From positions 1,316,365 to 1,380,364 of the forward strand of contig JAGTTQ010000001.1 of assembly GCA_018223415.1 (NCBI GenBank): DNA of 64,000 bases, given 5' to 3'. The notes beneath the pieces were generated by a model. That model was not told where the DNA came from and ran no database searches. It saw only the letters and a list, made by a program, of their open reading frames with translations. The first letter of the stretch is position 1. Every line of letters begins with the position of its first letter. Origin of the DNA: Eubacteriaceae bacterium Marseille-Q4139. Lineage in GTDB: Bacteria > Bacillota > Clostridia > Lachnospirales > Lachnospiraceae. Made by a program: the position numbers and the translations under genes. Below, piece by piece: positions 33,965 to 43,244 of this stretch.

Positions 33965-35293
33965 CTACGCCTCCTCCGTGCAGATGGTGATTTCTTCCGA
34001 TACGCCTGCGAGCTGGCTTTTTAAAAGGACAGCCTGTTCCATTTCGCCGGGCGTGAGAATCCGCTTCGGGATTTTCCGAAGCAGCCGCTCTCCCGCATAC
34101 ACGCAGACACTGCGGTTTTTGTACACATTATCCACACGGAAACGGATTGTCACCGAATCCCGCATGGCATCCGGGCAGAGCCGCTGGGGAACCGTATAGC
34201 GCACACCGGCGCCGGCATGGATGCGAAGCTTCGGTTCGGGCGCAGGAAAGCCGTCTTCCGGCACATGCCCGGCTCCGCCATGATTTTGTCCGGCCGCACG
34301 ATTCCCGGCTTTCTCCATGTTTCCTGCCTTCACATACTCCGCCGCATACTCCCCGGCCAGTGCCGCCTCTTCCGACACAAAATCCACCAGGTCATGAACA
34401 TGGAGCACGTTCCCGCAGGCGAACACGCCGGGAAGCCCCGTCTCCAGCCGGTCGTTTACCTCCGGCCCTGACGTGGCCGCGTCCATGGGGACAGAAAGCT
34501 TTTTCGTCAGCTCATTTTCCGGCAGAAGCCCCACGGATAAAAGCAGCGTGTCGCAGGAATAAAATTCCTCCGTGCCGGGTATGGGCTTCCTGTCCGGCCC
34601 CACCTTTGCAAGCGTCACGCCCGTGACCCGCTCCTTTCCGTGGATATCCACAACCGTATGGCTTAACTTTAACGGAATCCCATAATCATCAAGGCACTGG
34701 ACAATATTCCGCTTCAGGCCGCCGGAATACGGCATCAGCTCTGCCACGGCCTTCACCTTAGCACCCTCCAACGTAAGCCGCCTCGCCATGATAAGCCCGA
34801 TGTCGCCGGAGCCTAAAATCACGGCCTCTTTTCCGATAGAAAGCCCCTCAATGTTCATAAGCCGCTGGGCCGTCCCGGCCGAATAGATGCCGGCAGGGCG
34901 ATAGCCCGGGATATTTAACGCCCCTCTTGGCCTTTCCCGGCAGCCCATGGCGAGAACGACGGCGCCGGCCTTTATGGTACAGAGCCCATCTTCTCGGTTT
35001 ACATAAGTAATCTCCTTGTCCCGGTTGATGTCAATCACCATGGTATTCAAAAGACACGGGATCCCGGCCTCCCTCACTTCTTTTTCATACCGCGCCGCAT
35101 ACTCCGGCCCTGTGAGCTCCTCGCCGAAGGTATGAAGGCCGAAGCCGTTGTGGATGCACTGGTTTAAAATCCCGCCTAGGGACGAGTCCCGCTCTAAAAC
35201 CAGCACGTCCTGGCAGCCGGCTTTTTTCGCGGCCGCTGCGGCCGAAAGCCCGGCCGGGCCGCCACCTATGACAACAATCTCATAATATTTCAT
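33965..35293 (-). CDS. FAD-dependent oxidoreductase, middle subunit type
   Basis: A 442-residue two-dinucleotide-binding protein. FAD site IVVIGGGPAGLSAAAAAKKAG (residues about 6-26) and NAD(P) site EAVILGSGDIGLIMARRL (about 143-160), plus CDTLLLSVGLLPENEL and GVFACGNVLHVHDLVD. This is the pyridine-nucleotide disulfide oxidoreductase pattern without a redox-active Cys pair. Its start ATG overlaps the stop of the upstream gene by 4 bases (ATGA), so they are co-translated. It probably passes electrons for the GlpA-like subunit. Confidence 0.9.
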   Translation of the reverse strand: MKYYEIVVIGGGPAGLSAAAAAKKAGCQDVLVLERDSSLGGILNQCIHNGFGLHTFGEELTGPEYAARYEKEVREAGIPCLLNTMVIDINRDKEITYVNREDGLCTIKAGAVVLAMGCRERPRGALNIPGYRPAGIYSAGTAQRLMNIEGLSIGKEAVILGSGDIGLIMARRLTLEGAKVKAVAELMPYSGGLKRNIVQCLDDYGIPLKLSHTVVDIHGKERVTGVTLAKVGPDRKPIPGTEEFYSCDTLLLSVGLLPENELTKKLSVPMDAATSGPEVNDRLETGLPGVFACGNVLHVHDLVDFVSEEAALAGEYAAEYVKAGNMEKAGNRAAGQNHGGAGHVPEDGFPAPEPKLRIHAGAGVRYTVPQRLCPDAMRDSVTIRFRVDNVYKNRSVCVYAGERLLRKIPKRILTPGEMEQAVLLKSQLAGVSEEITICTEEA

Positions 35294-36738
35294 TCCGGCT
35301 TCCTCCTTTCTCCCGGCGCAAGCTCCGATCCCGGCCGGTTTTTACAGATTTCCTCCAGGGGCCTTCCCGTCTCCCGCGCCAAAATTTCCATGACACGCGG
35401 CGTGCAGAACCCCGCCTGGCAGCGTCCCATACCGGCCCGCACCCGCCGTTTGATCCCGTCCATGGAGACGGCCCCCAGCGTCCGCGTCACCGCGTCTACA
35501 ATCTCGCCTTCGCTGATGCCCTCACAGCGGCAGACAATGGAGCCGTATAAGGGATTCTTCTTTATAAGACTGGCCCGTTCGCTGGCGGAAAGCTCCGATG
35601 GCCTTATAATGCCGCGGCGGCGGCCGTCAAAGTGCGGATTTCGCCCTGCGCCTGCCTTTTTTGCCACGAGTTCTGCCAGATATATCCCGATGGCCGGCGC
35701 TGATGTGAGCCCCGGCGACTCAATTCCGGCCGCATCGAAAAATCCGTCTGCGCCTTCTGCCTCGCCCAGGATGAAATCATCGCTGTCCTCATGGGCACGC
35801 AGGCCGGAAAAGCTCGTGATAACCTGGCCGTAGGGGATATTGTTCACGCTCAGGGCCGACTTTTTCATGACCTCCGAAAGCCCCCCGGCCGTCGTGTTTA
35901 CGGCCTCTTTGTCCTCCAGATCCGACGCCGTCGGCCCCAGAAGAAGATTTCCGTGAACCGTCGGCGTCACAAGGACGCCTTTTCCGAGCTTCCCCGGAAG
36001 CTGGAACACCGTGTGGGACACATGGCCGCCGGCCTCCTTATCGAGCAGGCAGTATTCGCCCTTCCGAGGCGTGATGTGAAGCTTCTTTTCGCTCACCATG
36101 TTGTGAATGGCATCGGCGTAAACCCCGGCGGCGTTCACCACATACCTGGAATGGAAGGCCCCGCGGTTCGTCTTTATGAGGTAGCCCCCGGCAAAGGTTT
36201 CTATGTCCAGAACCTCCGTGAGGAACCGGAAGTCCACGCCGTTGTCACAGGCATTCTCCGCCAACGCTATCGTGAGCCCAAAGGGGCAGACGATGCCCCC
36301 GGTCGGCGCATAGAGGGCCGCCGCCGTATGTTCGGAGAGGTTCGGCTCCATGGCCCGCGCTTCCTCGCCGGAAAGAATCCTGAGGCCGGGAACGCCGTTT
36401 TCCTGTCCGCGCCCATATAACGCCCAGAGCGCCGGCAATTCCGCCTCCGAAAAGCAGACCACGAGGGAGCCGTTCCGTTTGAACTCAAAGTCCAGTTCCT
36501 TTGAGAGCTCCTCCATCCTGCTGTTCCCCTCCACGTTCATCCGCGCCTTCAAACTCCCCGGCTCCGCGTCATAGCCCGCATGAATGATGGCGCTGTTGGC
36601 CTTCGACGTCCCGGCGCAGACATCCTCCTCTTTTTCCAAAACGCAGATTTTTAAATCGTACCGTGCCAGCTCTCTCGCTATGGCGCAGCCGATGACGCCG
36701 CCGCCGATCACGATCACATCCCAGTCATTATTTCCCAT
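35290..36738 (-). CDS. GlpA-like FAD-dependent dehydrogenase with BFD-type Fe-S domain
   Basis: A 482-residue flavoprotein from ATG 36738, chosen for AGGAGG 8 bases upstream. N-terminal FAD site DVIVIGGGVIGCAIARELA (about 6-24). The DAO-type core contains GTSKANSAIIHAGYD and GVYADAIHNMV. The C-terminal ~60 residues carry SIVCRCEGISEGEIVDAV and AGMGRCQAGFCTPRV, the four-Cys pattern of a BFD-like [2Fe-2S] domain. This architecture matches the anaerobic-type glycerol-3-phosphate dehydrogenase or related 2-hydroxyacid dehydrogenases. Operon: this gene, the second FAD gene, DUF1667, HAD phosphatase. Confidence 0.88.
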   Translation of the reverse strand: MGNNDWDVIVIGGGVIGCAIARELARYDLKICVLEKEEDVCAGTSKANSAIIHAGYDAEPGSLKARMNVEGNSRMEELSKELDFEFKRNGSLVVCFSEAELPALWALYGRGQENGVPGLRILSGEEARAMEPNLSEHTAAALYAPTGGIVCPFGLTIALAENACDNGVDFRFLTEVLDIETFAGGYLIKTNRGAFHSRYVVNAAGVYADAIHNMVSEKKLHITPRKGEYCLLDKEAGGHVSHTVFQLPGKLGKGVLVTPTVHGNLLLGPTASDLEDKEAVNTTAGGLSEVMKKSALSVNNIPYGQVITSFSGLRAHEDSDDFILGEAEGADGFFDAAGIESPGLTSAPAIGIYLAELVAKKAGAGRNPHFDGRRRGIIRPSELSASERASLIKKNPLYGSIVCRCEGISEGEIVDAVTRTLGAVSMDGIKRRVRAGMGRCQAGFCTPRVMEILARETGRPLEEICKNRPGSELAPGERRKPE

Positions 36739-36901
36739 ACTGCCGCCTCCTGCTAAAATAAAAAGAGCAAGCGAAAAAAACGGCTGTTTCTCCGTTCTTT
36801 CCCTTGCTCCAAATCTCCGGGTCATATTCTTTACTTATGAAGGTATTCTAGCACTGTCCGGGCGGGGTGTCAAGATGGGGCGTGCCCCGCGGTCTCCTCC
36901 C

Positions 36902-37549
36902 CTACTTAGTAAGCGCCTTCAAATCCTCATGCGTCCCCATCACCATCATCGTTTCGCCCTCGCCGAACACATAGTCCGGGTGCGGCATCGGGTACAGCTT
37001 CCTGTCGCGCTTGATCGCCAGGATGCTGATGTTGTAGCGCGTCCTGACCCGCTCCTCGAGAATGCTGTGGCCGATCCACCGCGCAGGAATCGCCACCTCA
37101 TAGATGCCGTACTCCGGCGTCAGCTCGATATAATCGAAGACACTGCTGCTGACACCGTACCGGACTGCCAGCCGCTCCGCCACCTCGCGCTCCGCGTAAA
37201 CCACATGGTCGGCTCCGTTTCTCAAAAGCAGCTTTTTATAGATATCCCTTGTGGCCCTGGCCACAACATACCTGGCGCCGAGGTCCTTTAAAAGCACGGT
37301 AATCTCCAGGGCTGTCTGGAAGCTGTCGGCCATGCCCACCACACAGATATCAAAATTGCTCACTCCAAGGGAACGGAGGAAGTCCTCCTGGGTCGCGTCG
37401 CCGATCTCAATATTCCGGATCACCGGCGCCAGCTCATCGGCTCTCTCCTCATCCCTTTCTATGGCGAGAACCTCGTTCCCCTCTTCAATCAGCTTAAGCG
37501 CCATATGGCGTCCGAAGCGTCCAAGGCCGATCATCAAAATTGATTTCAT
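36902..37549 (-). CDS. trkA: Trk/Ktr potassium uptake regulatory subunit
   Basis: A 215-residue RCK-domain protein. ATG 37549 (MKSILMIGLGRFGRHMAL) is better spaced to AAAAGGAG than the ATG two codons earlier. RCK_N: ILMIGLGRFGRHMALKL (nucleotide-binding glycine pattern) and EIGDATQEDFLRSLGV; RCK_C from about residue 135 (GIYEVAIPARWIGHSI). It gates the membrane subunit encoded just upstream according to bound nucleotide. Confidence 0.93.
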   Translation of the reverse strand: MKSILMIGLGRFGRHMALKLIEEGNEVLAIERDEERADELAPVIRNIEIGDATQEDFLRSLGVSNFDICVVGMADSFQTALEITVLLKDLGARYVVARATRDIYKKLLLRNGADHVVYAEREVAERLAVRYGVSSSVFDYIELTPEYGIYEVAIPARWIGHSILEERVRTRYNISILAIKRDRKLYPMPHPDYVFGEGETMMVMGTHEDLKALTK

Positions 37550-37590
37550 GTCCATACTCCTTTTGCGTCATATATTCTGTCAGGAAGGCT

Positions 37591-38943
37591 CTAGCCGACC
37601 TGGATCTTTTCCAGCGGCTTTTTCGAGGCCACCGGTGCCCGGTCGGAAGAGAGTGCAAGCAGCATCGTAAGCGATCCCGCCCGCCCAAAAATCATAAGAA
37701 ATGCCAGGATCAGTTTCGAGATCATGCCGACCTCCGGCGTAATCCCCAGGGTCAGCCCCACCGTAGCGATGGCTGACACCGTCTCAAACATGGCAGTCAG
37801 CACGGGGATTCCCTCCAGGCTCGATACGATCAGGGTGGCTGTCACCGAAAGAATCAGATACATCATGAAAATACAGGAAGCAGTCCTGGTGATGCCGTCC
37901 TCAAGCCGCCGCCCCATGACCTCCACATTCCGCTTCCTGCGAAACGTAGAAAAAATGCTGAGAAGCAGGACAGCAAGGGTCGTTGTCTTGATGCCGCCGG
38001 CCGTGGAACCCGTGGAGCCGCCTGCAAGCATCAGGCAGATCATGACAAAAATGCTGCCCTCCGAAAGCTTCGTAAGATCCACCGTATTAAATCCGGCCGT
38101 CCTGGACGTCACCGACTGGAACAGGGACGCGAGCACCTTATCGCCCGCCGTCATCTCCTCAAAACCGGCCGGAAGCTCCAAAAGGAAAATCGCGGCCGCC
38201 CCGCCGAAAATCAGGCAGGCCGTCGTCACGAGCACGATCCGCGAATGGAGCCGCAGCTTTAAAAACCGCCCGCGGCAGTCGATCACGTCTTTCCACACGA
38301 AAAAGCCAAGGCCGCCAAGGACAATCAGTGCCATAATCACCAGGTTCACGTACCAGTCGTCGTACATCCCCGTCAGGGAAGAAAACTCCCCCTGAAACCC
38401 AAACAAGTCAAAACCGGCATTGCAGAAGGCCGAAACGGAGTGAAAAACCGCATAGTAGAGGCCGCGGCCCAGCCCCAGCTCCGGGCAGAACCGGAACGCC
38501 AGAAGGACGGCGCCTCCAAGCTCGACGGCCAGGGTGCCGAGGAGAATAAACCGCGTCATGCGGACGATGCCGCCCACCTGGGGCGCCGAAACCGATTCCT
38601 GCATAAGGAACCGCGGCGTAAGCCCGATCTTCTTCCCCGTAAAGCAGGCCAGGAAAATCGTGATCGTCATAAATCCCATGCCGCCTATCTGGATCAGCAA
38701 AAGGATCACGATCTGTCCAAACAGCGACCAGTAGCTGAAAGTATCAAATCTCACAAGTCCTGTCACACAGGTGGCCGAAGCCGCCGTAAAGAATGCATCC
38801 GTAAAAGAGGTAAACTCCCCGCTTTTGGATGCGGCGGGAAGCGTCAGCAGGACTGCCCCGATCAGGATAATCAGGCAGTAGCCGCCAAGCAGAACGCGTG
38901 TCGGCGACAGCTTCATTAAGCGCCGGTTCAGATTCAGGTTCAC
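37591..38943 (-). CDS. trkH: Trk/Ktr potassium transporter membrane subunit
   Basis: A 450-residue ion channel-like protein with repeated helix-loop-helix units. Selectivity loops look like SATCVTGLV (about 57), SAFCNAGFD (about 178), SRTAGFNTVD (about 293) and SAIATVGLTLG (about 390). Start codon is GTG 38943, with GAGGAAAAAGAA upstream. Takes up K+, with Na+ or H+ in the Ktr type. Followed after 41 bases by the regulatory subunit. Confidence 0.93.
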   Translation of the reverse strand: MNLNLNRRLMKLSPTRVLLGGYCLIILIGAVLLTLPAASKSGEFTSFTDAFFTAASATCVTGLVRFDTFSYWSLFGQIVILLLIQIGGMGFMTITIFLACFTGKKIGLTPRFLMQESVSAPQVGGIVRMTRFILLGTLAVELGGAVLLAFRFCPELGLGRGLYYAVFHSVSAFCNAGFDLFGFQGEFSSLTGMYDDWYVNLVIMALIVLGGLGFFVWKDVIDCRGRFLKLRLHSRIVLVTTACLIFGGAAAIFLLELPAGFEEMTAGDKVLASLFQSVTSRTAGFNTVDLTKLSEGSIFVMICLMLAGGSTGSTAGGIKTTTLAVLLLSIFSTFRRKRNVEVMGRRLEDGITRTASCIFMMYLILSVTATLIVSSLEGIPVLTAMFETVSAIATVGLTLGITPEVGMISKLILAFLMIFGRAGSLTMLLALSSDRAPVASKKPLEKIQVG

Positions 38944-38974
38944 TTCTTTTTCCTCGATTCTTCCGTTTATTAAA

Positions 38975-39002
38975 ACAGGCCATTCCCGAAGGAACAGCCT
39001 GT
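38975..39002 (-). terminator. Terminator after the PepT-like gene
   Basis: ACAGGC-CA-TTCC and GGAA-CA-GCCTGT fold with a GNRA-like CGAA loop; on the minus strand it is followed by TTTTAAT. It ends the transcript 40145-39039. Confidence 0.65.
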
Positions 39003-39038
39003 CTCATTTTCATTCAGACCTCACATCCTACTATAATA

Positions 39039-40145
39039 TCAATGCGTCATTAAGTCAAGAACCAGTTCGGCGCACTTGTTGAGGTCTTCCACCTTTAAGG
39101 TTTCGCTTGTCGTATGAACTTTTGTCATGCCTGTGGAGAGGACAATCGGCTTAATTCCATGGAGAGCCATGACGTTGGCATCGCTTCCGCCGCCGCCCTT
39201 TGCCGTCTCCGGCTCATATCCAAGGCGCGCGCAGGAATCAAAGACTCTCTGTACCAGCGGATCATCGTTCGCCACATTGAAGCTCACATAGTTGGTTGCA
39301 AGCTCGATCTCCAGCTTTGCGCCCATCTCGTCGCAGGCCTCCTGGAGGCAGCTCTTAATGTGCTCTGCCTGGGCATTCAGCTTGTCGAGATTGCGGCTTC
39401 TCACCTCAGCTACGAAGGTCGCCTTCTCCGGCACGATGTTGGTGGCATATTCTGCCTTCAGCGTACCGATGTTGCAGGTTGTCTCCTCGTCGATTCTTAA
39501 AAGGTTCATCTTTGCGATTCCCTTTGCAGCAACCTGGATGGCGCTGATTCCCTCTTCGGGAGCAAGTCCCGCATGGGAAGAACGGCCGATCACCGTCGCA
39601 AAAATCTTAATCTGGCCCGGGCCGCAGGTCAAAACCTTTCCGATATTGCCGCTGGCATCGAAAACCATGGCTTCCTTGCCCTGGATCATGGAGTAATCCA
39701 TGTTCTTGGCGCCGTGCATTCCGCCTTCCTCTCCGATGGTAAACAGGATTTCCGTATTGCGGCACGGAAGGTTCTGTTCCTTGATGACGCGCACAGCCTC
39801 GATGATGGCTGCGATTCCGGATTTGTCGTCGCCGCCTAAAACTGTCGTTCCGTCTGTGCGGATCACGCCGTCCTCAATCGTCGGCTTTACACCGTTTCCG
39901 GGAACGACCGTGTCCATATGGGCGCACATGATCGTCGGTTCGCTGGGGATGGTTCCGGGAAGATATGCATATACGTTAAAGCCGTTGGAACCGAAGCCCT
40001 CGCCTGCCTTGTCAGTCTTTACCTCAAGGCCAAGCCCCTTTAACTCGGACACCATCTTCTCAGCCATAGCTTTTTCATTTTTTGTCTCACTGTCGATCTG
40101 GATATACTCTAAAAAAGTATCCAGAAGTCTCTTTTCATTCACCAT
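39039..40145 (-). CDS. M20-family peptidase, PepT-like
   Basis: A 368-residue metalloaminopeptidase-type enzyme. Zn ligands: His in IMCAHMDTVVPG (about 76), Asp in TVLGGDDKSGIAAI (about 107), Glu pair in FTIGEEGGMHGAKN (about 141), and the terminal His in TGMTKVHTTSE. The dimerisation domain is about 180-290. Family enzymes remove N-terminal residues from tripeptides or hydrolyse aminoacyl-glutamates. AGGAGGG precedes ATG 40145. An AbgT-type transporter lies nearby, so salvage of p-aminobenzoyl-glutamate-like compounds is possible but unproven. Confidence 0.9.
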   Translation of the reverse strand: MVNEKRLLDTFLEYIQIDSETKNEKAMAEKMVSELKGLGLEVKTDKAGEGFGSNGFNVYAYLPGTIPSEPTIMCAHMDTVVPGNGVKPTIEDGVIRTDGTTVLGGDDKSGIAAIIEAVRVIKEQNLPCRNTEILFTIGEEGGMHGAKNMDYSMIQGKEAMVFDASGNIGKVLTCGPGQIKIFATVIGRSSHAGLAPEEGISAIQVAAKGIAKMNLLRIDEETTCNIGTLKAEYATNIVPEKATFVAEVRSRNLDKLNAQAEHIKSCLQEACDEMGAKLEIELATNYVSFNVANDDPLVQRVFDSCARLGYEPETAKGGGGSDANVMALHGIKPIVLSTGMTKVHTTSETLKVEDLNKCAELVLDLMTH

Positions 40146-40216
40146 TGGTTTTCCCTCCTGATTCCGTAGTGTTTTTGCTTCCTTCCATCTATGTAAAATT
40201 CATTACATATTCCATT

Positions 40217-40855
40217 TTAGGACATGCCCTGGAGTTTCTCTAATATAGAAACAACGCGTTCAAAATCATACTGGACTTCCTTTGTCCCTGACTGCATTTT
40301 ATACCAGCCCTTTAATTCCTGGTACGTGGTGGAAAAAGAACCGTAGCCGAGATAAAGCTCCGGCGTCTGGTAGTTGTCCGCAAAGACCACAAGCGGCATG
40401 ATCTTGATGCGGTCGATGCCGTTTTCCCTTAAAACCGCACGGATCCGCTCCGCACCGTCCTTCAGCTCGATTAAGGGGTTCGGGAATTCCTCTTTCCGCC
40501 TTGGATCTTCGCGTCTCCAGACTTCCCCCTCAGGCGCACCGTAAATTTTCGTTCCCCATCCGTAGGCCTTCACAATATAGATCCCGCTCCTGTCCGCAAC
40601 CACGGCGTCGTAGGATTTTTTTCCGTCCGGAAAATGGAACTCGGCATTTTCATATAGTTTAGAGGGGCGCTTGGCCAGCCGCTTTAACTTTTTCACAACC
40701 TTTTTAACCGCCGCCTCGTGGTTCCTCTGCTTGTTCATATGGCGGATCGCAAATTTAAGAACCAAAAGCCCCGCCAGGATAAACACGAGAATGTTGACAT
40801 AATCTGCTAACGAATGCAGCTTCCAGGCCTGAAAATCATTGCCGAAAAAATTCAT
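40217..40855 (-). CDS. NERD-fold membrane protein with degenerate active site
   Basis: A 212-residue protein with one membrane helix (about 20-37, VNILVFILAGLLVLKFAI), then a basic stretch and a NERD (nuclease-related) domain (about 65-185): SYDAVVADRSGIYIVKAY then WGTKIYGAPEGEVWRRE. In active NERD domains the strand after GIY reads (I/V)E-x-K; here that position is V-K-A-Y, so the catalytic Glu and Lys are missing. I expect a non-nucleolytic binding role. The family call is from pattern only. Confidence 0.55.
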   Translation of the reverse strand: MNFFGNDFQAWKLHSLADYVNILVFILAGLLVLKFAIRHMNKQRNHEAAVKKVVKKLKRLAKRPSKLYENAEFHFPDGKKSYDAVVADRSGIYIVKAYGWGTKIYGAPEGEVWRREDPRRKEEFPNPLIELKDGAERIRAVLRENGIDRIKIMPLVVFADNYQTPELYLGYGSFSTTYQELKGWYKMQSGTKEVQYDFERVVSILEKLQGMS

Positions 40856-41029
40856 CTGTAAAAAACCCCTCTCGCTTTCTTAAGTTCACGTTTGCAGACC
40901 ACGCTGCCGGCGCAGGTACATCCGTATGTTTCATTGTAACATGAATCCAAAAGGAGTGCAAGCACTGCACGCCGCCGAAGTGATTTTTTACAAATTTTCT
41001 CCTGGTGTGGCGCCGCTTTGTTGTATATT

Positions 41030-41057
41030 TTTACAAGTTCCGCAGAATCCCTATAAA
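41030..41057 (+). promoter_or_regulatory. Promoter-like pair before the candidate RNA
   Basis: TTTACA (41030-41035) and TATAAA (41052-41057), 16-base spacer, pointing right into the candidate structured RNA. The stretch 40856-41029 shows no gene I believe. Confidence 0.4.
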
Positions 41058-41064
41058 TTCCGCA

Positions 41065-41357
41065 AAAAAACTTCTGTTCCCGGTTAATTTCGTGTTCATT
41101 TTCCCCGCTGGCTATGGACAACGGCAGATATCAACGCTATACTGGCTTCAGGTTCTTTCTTAAGAAAGGGCAGCCCTCCAGGAAGTCCCTTTCTAAGAGG
41201 TTCATTTGTATCACATTCAACTCCTTTAAGACTGGCAAAATACAGGGATCCTTCTGCTCGCCCAGGCAGAATGGAACATCCGAAGGCATCGTCAACCCGC
41301 TTTTGGACAGATCCCTCCTGAAACGGAAAAGTCCTGCGCCCCCGCAGGGCTTTTTTC
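41065..41357 (+). ncRNA. Candidate structured non-coding RNA
   Basis: An approximately 290-base stretch between a promoter-like pair and a strong terminator (41327-41356), with no coding frame that has a ribosome site. Stems seen by eye: AGAAAGGG/CCCTTTCT (41164-41171 with 41187-41194), AGGGATC/GATCCCT (41243-41249 with 41310-41316) and TTCTGC/GCAGAA within it. It could be a stand-alone sRNA (6S-like size) or a long leader, but no T-box, SAM or lysine motif is present. Family not recognised. Confidence 0.4.
41327..41356 (+). terminator. Strong rho-independent terminator
   Basis: AAAAGTCCTGC (327-337) pairs with GCAGGGCTTTT (344-354), followed by T6 (351-356). It lies 180 bases before the AbgT gene, so either ends the candidate RNA or attenuates the AbgT gene. 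Confidence 0.8.
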
Positions 41358-41441
41358 GTTATTTTATCAGCATTTTTTGCCACATTTTTCCCCCATTTAT
41401 TAACATAAATATAAAACCATAAATATTTTATAAAAAAACTG

Positions 41442-41470
41442 TGGATTTTTACCAACAAATATTGTATTAT
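41442..41470 (+). promoter_or_regulatory. Promoter of the AbgT transporter gene
   Basis: TGGATT (41442-41447) and TATTAT (41465-41470) with a 17-base spacer, about 66 bases before ATG 41536. Its position after the terminator favours independent transcription. Confidence 0.5.
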
Positions 41471-41535
41471 GTAGGAGAAGACAGATATGGGGGCATAGTT
41501 TCTGTCATTCAAAATCTTACAGGAGGGATCTGCGT

Positions 41536-43074
41536 ATGAAAGATAACGCAACTGCAAAAAAGTCGTGGGTTGACAAATTTCTTGACGGCATTGAGCGTGT
41601 CTGCAATAAGCTGCCGCCGCCAGCAATCCTATTCTGCTGGCTGTTTTTAATTACCGCAATTATCGGTATGGTTTTCAGCATAATAGGACTTACTCTTGTG
41701 AACCCCGCAACACAGGTTGAGGTTCAGTCCGCAAACCTGTTCTCACGGGATGGCCTTAACTGGTTTCTCGGAAACATGGTGAAAAACTTCACCGGTTTCG
41801 CACCTCTGGGCCTCGTTATTACAATGACACTTGGTATCGGTCTCTGCGAGGAGTCCGGGCTGATTCTTTCCATGTTAAAGAGCGGCCTTAAGGATGTTCC
41901 CGCTGTTCTCGTTCCCTACATAATCGCTTTCGTAGGTACCGTAGGAAACATCGCTTCCGATACTGCTATGATCGTCGTTCCGCCGATGGCTGCCATCATC
42001 TACATGAGTGTCGGCAAACATCCTGTTGTCGGAATGATCTGCGGTTATGCCGGTGCTCAGGCCGGATTCTCCGCAAACCTTATGATTGCCGGAACGGACT
42101 CCCTGCTTCAGGGTCTCACGAACGATGCCATCAAGGCATTCCTTCCGGAATCTACCTTCCAGGTTGATGTTACCTGTAACTGGTTCTTCATGATCGCGTC
42201 CACGTTCCTTTGCTCTGTTGTCATCGGAACTGTTTGTACAAAGATCGTAGAACCGCGTTTCGGAAAATACCAGGGAGATTCTTCCGAAAAACTTGAGGAA
42301 GTTACTCCTGCACAGAGAAAAGGCTTAAGAGCCGCCGGTATCACCGCGATTATTTACGTTCTCATTATCGTAGTTGGTTTCGTTACCGGTATCCTGGCCG
42401 CAGAAGACGGCGGCCTGGTTGGATCTCCGCTCCTGAACGGTCTTGTTCCGATCCTGTTCGTGTTCTTCTCCATCTGCGGTATCATGTTCGGTGTTGCCTC
42501 CGGTGCGTTTAAGAACTCCTCAGACGTCAGCAAGGCTATGGTAAAACAGATGTCCGGCATGGGTTCCTATGTCTGCTTCTGTTTCTTCTGCGGACAGTTC
42601 CAGGGCCTTTTCAACTGGACCAACCTTGGTACTCTGCTTGCAATCGCAGGTGCTGATTTCCTTCAGAATGTTGGCTTTACTGGTCTTCCGATGTGCGTAG
42701 CCTTCATCATCATCTGCGCGTTTGTAAATATTTTCGTATCCTCTGGTTCGGCAAAATGGGCGATCTTCGCTCCGATTTTCGTTCCGATGTTCATGCTGCT
42801 TGGCTATCATCCGGGCTTCACACAGCTTCTTTACAGAATCGGCGATTCTCCGGGAAACTGCTTCACTCCTATGTCCGCATACATCTGGATGGTTTTGAGT
42901 GTGGCACAGACAAAGTACATGAAGGACCTGAAGATCGGTACCCTGATCTCCAACATGATCCCGATTGCCATCATCCTTCAGATCTTCTGGATTCTTTTCA
43001 TGATCATTTGGGTCATGATCGGTATCCCGATTGGACCTGGCGTCGGTACTGCCCTGCCCGCAGGCGTCCTTTAA
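41536..43074 (+). CDS. AbgT-family transporter
   Basis: A 512-residue inner-membrane protein with about 11-12 hydrophobic helices. WVDKFLDGIERVCNKLPPPA at the N-terminus and FGSSGSAKWAIFAPIFVPM-like SSGSAKWAIFAPIFVPMFML near residue 410 are AbgT family landmarks; the GDSPGNCFTPMSAY segment is also typical. Relatives import p-aminobenzoyl-glutamate or export sulfa drugs. AGGAGGGA lies 10 bases before the ATG. The codon use is relaxed (more T-ending codons) compared with its neighbours. Close to a PepT-like peptidase. Confidence 0.88.
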   Translation: MKDNATAKKSWVDKFLDGIERVCNKLPPPAILFCWLFLITAIIGMVFSIIGLTLVNPATQVEVQSANLFSRDGLNWFLGNMVKNFTGFAPLGLVITMTLGIGLCEESGLILSMLKSGLKDVPAVLVPYIIAFVGTVGNIASDTAMIVVPPMAAIIYMSVGKHPVVGMICGYAGAQAGFSANLMIAGTDSLLQGLTNDAIKAFLPESTFQVDVTCNWFFMIASTFLCSVVIGTVCTKIVEPRFGKYQGDSSEKLEEVTPAQRKGLRAAGITAIIYVLIIVVGFVTGILAAEDGGLVGSPLLNGLVPILFVFFSICGIMFGVASGAFKNSSDVSKAMVKQMSGMGSYVCFCFFCGQFQGLFNWTNLGTLLAIAGADFLQNVGFTGLPMCVAFIIICAFVNIFVSSGSAKWAIFAPIFVPMFMLLGYHPGFTQLLYRIGDSPGNCFTPMSAYIWMVLSVAQTKYMKDLKIGTLISNMIPIAIILQIFWILFMIIWVMIGIPIGPGVGTALPAGVL

Positions 43075-43244
43075 TCTGCACTTTTCATGCCAGAATAAAG
43101 CTATGCCCAACATAAATGAACTTATTTAAAATGGCCGGCCGGCTTCCGCTTTTCATCGGGAGCCGGCCGGTTTGCTGTCTGCGCCGCATAGTTTTTCTGC
43201 TTTTCCTGCATACTAGAGGAAAAACAGGAAAGAGAGGTATTGTC

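Noticed and set aside
40852..41121. An 89-codon minus-strand frame before the NERD gene
   Set aside because: Composition is unlike neighbours (many Cys and Arg), no ribosome site, and no family pattern.
41065..41357. T-box or known riboswitch leader for AbgT
   Set aside because: The AGGGTGGTACCGCG-type T-box and the core motifs of SAM, lysine, glycine or c-di-GMP riboswitches are absent.
41096..41626. A 176-codon open frame on the minus strand across the gap before AbgT
   Set aside because: It overlaps the AbgT start and candidate RNA, has no ribosome site and no recognisable motifs; probably the shadow of a structured RNA.
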